Under the pieces are notes generated by a model. It made no database searches. It saw only the letters and a program-made list of their open reading frames with translations, and was not told where the DNA came from. Below are positions 60,036 to 64,000 of a stretch of 64,000 bases of DNA, in pieces. Source of the DNA: Calamus simplicifolius (Eukaryota > Streptophyta > Magnoliopsida > Arecales > Arecaceae); the NCBI GenBank assembly GCA_900491605.1, contig UESW01004078.1, positions 543,690 to 607,689 of the forward strand, given 5' to 3'. Numbering within the stretch: position 1 is the first letter of the stretch; the number at the start of each line of letters is the position of its first letter. Both the position numbers and the translations under genes were made by a program.

Positions 60036-60822
60036 ATGTTTTCGCTTGGTCCGCCTCGACATGCCGGGAATCAGTCCGAGGTTCTCGTCCACCGCCTTAA
60101 CGTGGACGAGATGTACCGGCCCGTCAAACAAAAGAAGAGGAGCTTTGCCCCAGAGCGGCAGAGGGCTATTGAAGAGGAGGTCGATAAACTCATCAAAGCG
60201 AACTTCGTCCGGAGGTAAATTACCCAAATTGGTTGTCAAATGTCGTCATGGTGAGGAAAGTCAAACGGCAAGTGGCGGATTTGCATCGACTTCACCGACC
60301 TCAACAAAGCATGCCCGAAGGACAGCTTCCCTCTCCCCGGATTGATCAACTTGTGGACGCCACCTCGGGTCATCAAATGCTGACGTTCATGGACGCATAC
60401 TCCGGCTACAACAGATTCGGATGGCCCCCGAAGATGAAGAAAAGACCGCCTTCATAACCGACCGAGGTACTTACTGTTACCGTGTTATGCCTTTCGGTCT
60501 TAAAAATGCAGGAGCCACCTACCAAAGGCTGGTCAACAAAGTATTCAAGGAGCAAATCGGCCGGAACATGGAGGTGTATGTCGACGACATGCTGGTCAAA
60601 AGCAAAGAAGCATCACAGCACGTCGAGGACCTCTCGGAGAGCTTTGCAACACTCCGCAAGTATCAGATGAAGCTCAATCCGACTAAGTGCGCCTTCGGCG
60701 TTAACTCTGGGAAGTTCCTCGGCTTCATGGTCTCCCAGCGGGTATCGAAGCTAACCCCCAGAAGATCCAAGCTCTTCAACAGATGGCGCCTCCGGCATCT
60801 ATTAAAGAAGTCCAGCGCCTAA
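60036..60822 (+). pseudogene. reverse transcriptase of the second Tat element
   Basis: VHRLNVDEMYRPVKQKKRSF at 60088 starts the domain. The middle part (FMDAYSGYN near 60390) and the catalytic part (MPFGLKNAGATYQRLVNKVF, YVDDMLVKS at about 60580-60606) lie in different frames, with breaks near 60220, 60280 and 60415. Confidence 0.88.
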
Positions 60823-61780
60823 CCGGGAGGATAGCGGCTCTCAACCGCTTCGTGGCGCGCTCAGCCGAAAGATGCCTCCCCTTCTTCAAAACTCTCCGGT
60901 CGGCTAAGAACTTCCAGTGGACCCCGAGTGTCAAAAATCATTCCAAGATCTCAAGAAGTACCTCGGCTCTTCCCCACTCCTCAGCAGTCCAAATCCTGGC
61001 GAGACGCTATTCCTGTATCTGGCTGTTTCAGAAGGTGCCGTTTGCTCGGTGCTGGTCAGAGAGAAAACAAGGTCCAGAAGCCAATTTATTATGTCAGCAG
61101 GCTACTCCGTGACGCGGAGACAAGGTATAGCCGGATTGAGAAGATGGTGTTGGCCTTAATCACCTCAGTTCGGAAGTTGCGGCCATACTTCCAGGCACAT
61201 TCGGTGACAGTCCTGACTGACCAACCCATCAAGGCGGTGGTCCACCGCCCGGAGACATCAGGGAGAATGACTAAGTGGGCCATCGAGCTGAGCGAGCATG
61301 ACATCCGTTTTCGGCCTCGCCCGGCCATCAAAGCTCAGGTGCTAGCCGATTTCCTCCTCGAGTGTACCATCCCAGAGGACGGCTCCACCCCAACTCCCCC
61401 GAGAAACCAAATCTGGCGCCGGTGGCTCCTCCATGTCGACGGGTCATCCAACGCTCATCGCTCCGGTGCGGGCTTGGTTCTCACCAGTCCGGAGGGGGTG
61501 ACCTTTGAATATGGCGTCCGCTTCTCCTTCCCAGCCTCCAACAACGAAGCTGAGTATGAAGCCTTGCTGGCCGGCCTCCGAATCGCCCGCAGCCTTAAGG
61601 TGGAGAAACTTAATGCCTTCACCGACTCCCAACTAGTGGCAGGTCATGTACGAGGGGAGTTTGAAGCTCGGGAACCGAACATGATCCGATATCTCCAAGA
61701 GGTTCGGAGCCTACTCTCCCATTTTTCGAATTCGAGATTATTCAGATCCCTAGATCTGAGAATGCCCGTGCCGACCTGTT
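60823..61780 (+). pseudogene. RNase H and archaeal-type second RNase H of the second Tat element
   Basis: The first RNase H spans about 60850-61200 with a frame change near 60930 (KPIYYVSRLLRDAETRYSRI). The second starts near 61420 (WLLHVDGSSNAHRSGAGLVL, EYEALLAGLRIA, FTDSQLVAGHVRGEFEARE). A frame change near 61725-61780 separates it from integrase. Confidence 0.87.
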
Positions 61781-63128
61781 GTCTCGGTTGGCAACGGCGG
61801 AATCTATGGACACCGAGCAAAAATTTCACCTGGAGATCTTAGAGAGACCCAGTGTCGCGGAAGCCGACCGAGTAATGCAAGTTGAGGCCGAGCCATCATG
61901 GTTCGACCCCGTTCTGAGGTACCTCAAAGAAGGGTCACTTCCATCCGATCGGAGAGAAGCCAGAAGGCTAAAGCTGCAGGCCACCCATTATGTGTTGATC
62001 GACGATCAGCTCTACAAACGGTCCTTCTCCATGCCATTGCTCAGGTGTCTTCGCCCGTCTGAAGCAGATTATGCCCTCCGCGAAGTGCATGAGGGGATTT
62101 GCGGCAACCATCTGGGAAGCCGGTCCCTATGTCACAAGGTGCTACGTCAAGGCTACTATTGGCCGACCATGCAGAAGGATGCAGACGACCTTGTCCGAGC
62201 TTGCGACCCATGCCAGAGGCACTCAAGCATTCAGAGGCTCCCCTCCGCCAACCTGGTTCCCATATCCTCCGCTTGGCCCTTTGCCAAGTGGGGGATGGAC
62301 ATCCTCGGCCCGTTTCCGCTCGCCACGGGACAGCGGAAATTTCTATTCGTCGCCATCGATTATTTCACTAAATGGGTCGAGGCGGAGGCAGTTGCACAAA
62401 TAACCGAAGCACGGGCCAAGGATTTCGTATGGAGGTCCATCATCTGCCGCTTCGGCCTCCCGCACACTATAATCACCGACAACGGCAGGCAATTCGACAA
62501 TCCGAAGTTCCGCCAGTTCTGCGAAGAGCACGGGATCCGTCACCACCTTACCTCGGTCGGGCATCCGCAAGCCAACGGAGCAGAAGTAACCAACCGGACC
62601 TTGCTTCAAGGGATCAAAGCTCGGCTCTCCAGGGCCCGAGGCAGGTGGGCAGACGAGTTGCACCATGTCCTGTGGGCCTACCGCACCACCCCGAGAGTAC
62701 CCACAGGCGAAACCCCATTCCGGATGGCCTTCGGCACAGAGGCCGTTATCCCAGTGGAGATAGGTCTCCCTTCTCTGCGGGTGGAAAGCTACTCAGAGGA
62801 AGCCAGCGAGGAGCAGCTCCGCACCAACCTCGACCTGATAGAGGAGGTTAGAGAGAAAGCTCGGATCAGAGTGGCTGCCTATCAGCAAAGGGTGGCCCGC
62901 TACCACGCCTCCAGAGTCAAAGGGAAAGCTTTCTTGCCTGGCGACCTTGTGCTCCGGAAAGTATCTGTCTCCAAACCGCTGGAGCAAGGAAAGCTGGCAC
63001 CAAACTGGGAAGGCCCTTACCAAGTAGCTGAGATCGTAGGACCGGGGACTTACAAGTTGCAAGATCTAAGCGGGAGATTCATCCCTCGGACCTGGAACTT
63101 GGACAACCTCCGCAAATACTACCAGTAG
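61779..63128 (+). CDS. integrase of the second Tat element, open
   Basis: A 449-residue open frame. It has the HHCC zinc finger (HEGICGNHLGSRSL, CDPCQRH), the catalytic core with Asp in MDILGPF and TDNGRQF and Glu in NGAEVTNR, and the C-terminal part (GDLVLRKVSVSKP, NWEGPYQV). The spacing between the second Asp and the Glu is 34 residues, one fewer than usual, because NG is followed directly by AE. It is the only major domain of this element without a stop or frameshift, and it may be the C-terminal piece of a longer polyprotein rather than separately translated. Confidence 0.88.
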   Translation: MSRLATAESMDTEQKFHLEILERPSVAEADRVMQVEAEPSWFDPVLRYLKEGSLPSDRREARRLKLQATHYVLIDDQLYKRSFSMPLLRCLRPSEADYALREVHEGICGNHLGSRSLCHKVLRQGYYWPTMQKDADDLVRACDPCQRHSSIQRLPSANLVPISSAWPFAKWGMDILGPFPLATGQRKFLFVAIDYFTKWVEAEAVAQITEARAKDFVWRSIICRFGLPHTIITDNGRQFDNPKFRQFCEEHGIRHHLTSVGHPQANGAEVTNRTLLQGIKARLSRARGRWADELHHVLWAYRTTPRVPTGETPFRMAFGTEAVIPVEIGLPSLRVESYSEEASEEQLRTNLDLIEEVREKARIRVAAYQQRVARYHASRVKGKAFLPGDLVLRKVSVSKPLEQGKLAPNWEGPYQVAEIVGPGTYKLQDLSGRFIPRTWNLDNLRKYYQ

Positions 63129-63252
63129 GGTACGCCCTCTGCAGGCTCGCTCCCATATATTTTTGTCGGCACAATGTTTTATAATTCATGACATAAATCA
63201 CCACAAGTCATATCACCAAAAATCGCGAAAAGAAACAGGTGCTGCTTACCAA
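63129..63252 (+). other. 3' non-coding start of the second Tat element
   Basis: Short non-coding stretch between the integrase stop and the repeat array. I see nothing else in it. Confidence 0.5.
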
Positions 63253-63596
63253 TCCTCGGCACGACCGAGTTACCTGTTTAAACAGGGAATCCCCGAACCT
63301 CGGCAGGGCCGAGCAAACAATTCTCCGAACCTCGGCTGGGCCGAGCAACAGATCTCCGAACCTCGGCTGGGCCGAGCAACAATCTCCGAACCTCGGCTGG
63401 GGAGCAATAATTCTCCGAACCTCGGCTGGGCCGAGCAATCTCGAACCTCGGCTGGGCCGAGCAACAATCTCCGAACCTCGGCTGGGCCGAGCAACAATTC
63501 TCCGAACCTCGGCTGGGCCGAGCAACAAGCAACTCCGAACCTCGGCTGGGCCGAGCAATAAATCTCGAACCTCGGCAGGGCCGAGCAATAATTCTT
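63253..63596. repeat. tandem array of about 30-bp hairpin units
   Basis: Ten units of CCGAACCTCGGCTGGGCCGA plus GCAAC and a variable tail of 4-12 bases, with one diverged unit at 63253. CTCGGC and GCCGAG form a perfect 6-bp stem around a 3-base loop in nine of ten units. Long ORFs on both strands here are translations of the array. Confidence 0.95.
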
Positions 63597-64000
63597 CGAA
63601 CTAAAGTCCCGGCAAAAAACCAAAGCACGCAAACCCCGTTAAAGCCGAAGGACTTCCGAATAGTCCCTAGAACTTTGGCCGGTTTGAAAAAATGCACGTT
63701 GTGCAAATCCACTGACAGACACAAAGTATGCGCCTCCAGCAAACCCCTAAAAGGTTCGGCAGGCCCTACATGACCGCCCGCGAACCCCAGGCAAAGTCGG
63801 GAAATCCCCCTGCTACTAAATCCCCGGGCAATGCCCCTATACCTATCGCCCAAAACGCCTATCTCAAACGAGGCCATGACTTAGCATAAACCCGCGGGAC
63901 CACCCAGATCCCCTATCGGTTCGAATAGAAATGGGCGTTTTTTTTTTCTCTCTTACGGATTGAAACAATATTATCAGAAGAACAATAAATTGCCAAAAAA
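63597..64000 (+). other. further 3' region of the second Tat element
   Basis: GC-rich to 63900, with no domain I can recognise, then a T run and AT-rich end. By analogy with the first Tat element an antisense gene and the 3' LTR may follow beyond the window. Confidence 0.4.

Larger units (their letters stand above)
56784..64000 (+). mobile_element. second Tat-type Ty3/gypsy retrotransposon, running off the window
   Basis: Order on the + strand: LTR (56784-57707), primer site, gag, protease, reverse transcriptase, RNase H, second archaeal-type RNase H, integrase (intact ORF), then a hairpin-repeat 3' region. The 3' LTR is not reached. It belongs to the same broad lineage as the 13094-28823 element but differs in LTR and repeats. 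Frameshifts break gag and reverse transcriptase. Confidence 0.93.

Noticed and set aside
63253..63596. CRISPR-like regular repeats with variable spacers
   Set aside because: The spacers are only 4-12 bases and AT-biased, the repeats contain the whole palindrome, and the array lies in the 3' region of a plant retrotransposon. No cas-type gene is present.

Overview
This is a repeat-rich nuclear segment of a flowering plant, most likely a monocot. The support is two split plant genes with plant splice sites, plus Sirevirus-type copia, Tat-type gypsy, Mutator and hAT elements. I cannot name the species from sequence alone. A palm or a related monocot with a large repeat fraction would fit, but that is a guess. 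There is no organellar or bacterial signal.

Only two host genes are visible, both on the + strand. The first is an MRS2/CorA-type magnesium transporter (exons between 13019 and 36602). The second is a kinesin-7 motor of the KIN-7N type (exons from 44153, running past 54897). Everything else is transposon, transposon relic, intron or intergenic DNA.

Layout. 1-11084: a Sirevirus-like Ty1/copia element on the - strand. It has a nearly complete 5' LTR (9020-11084), decayed gag and pol, an extra ORF after pol, repeated polypurine tracts, and a 3' LTR cut by the window edge. 12092-12780: a small hAT-like element. 13019-13093: the first 25 codons of the magnesium transporter. 13094-28823: a 15.7-kb Tat-lineage Ty3/gypsy element on the - strand that landed inside exon 1 of that gene and made a perfect CCCTT target duplication. 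It carries an antisense gene with its own TATA box and introns, and a nested solo Sirevirus LTR (17537-19728, target duplication TGTAT). 28829-36602: the rest of the transporter gene, with an open reading frame in every exon. 37055-42083: a 5.0-kb Mutator-like element with a perfect 9-bp target duplication, carrying a plant mobile domain gene and a MURA/FAR1-type transposase gene in convergent orientation, both decayed. 44153-54897: the kinesin gene, 18 exons seen, with a likely 1-base deletion in exon 18. 56784-64000: a second Tat-type gypsy element on the + strand, inserted at a TA microsatellite in the kinesin's next intron or 3' flank and running off the window.

The insertions give a relative history: transporter gene, then Tat element into exon 1, then Sirevirus into the Tat element, then LTR-LTR recombination leaving the solo LTR. 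A theme across the window is that unrelated retrotransposons carry tandem arrays of short, perfectly self-complementary units in their LTRs or 3' non-coding regions.
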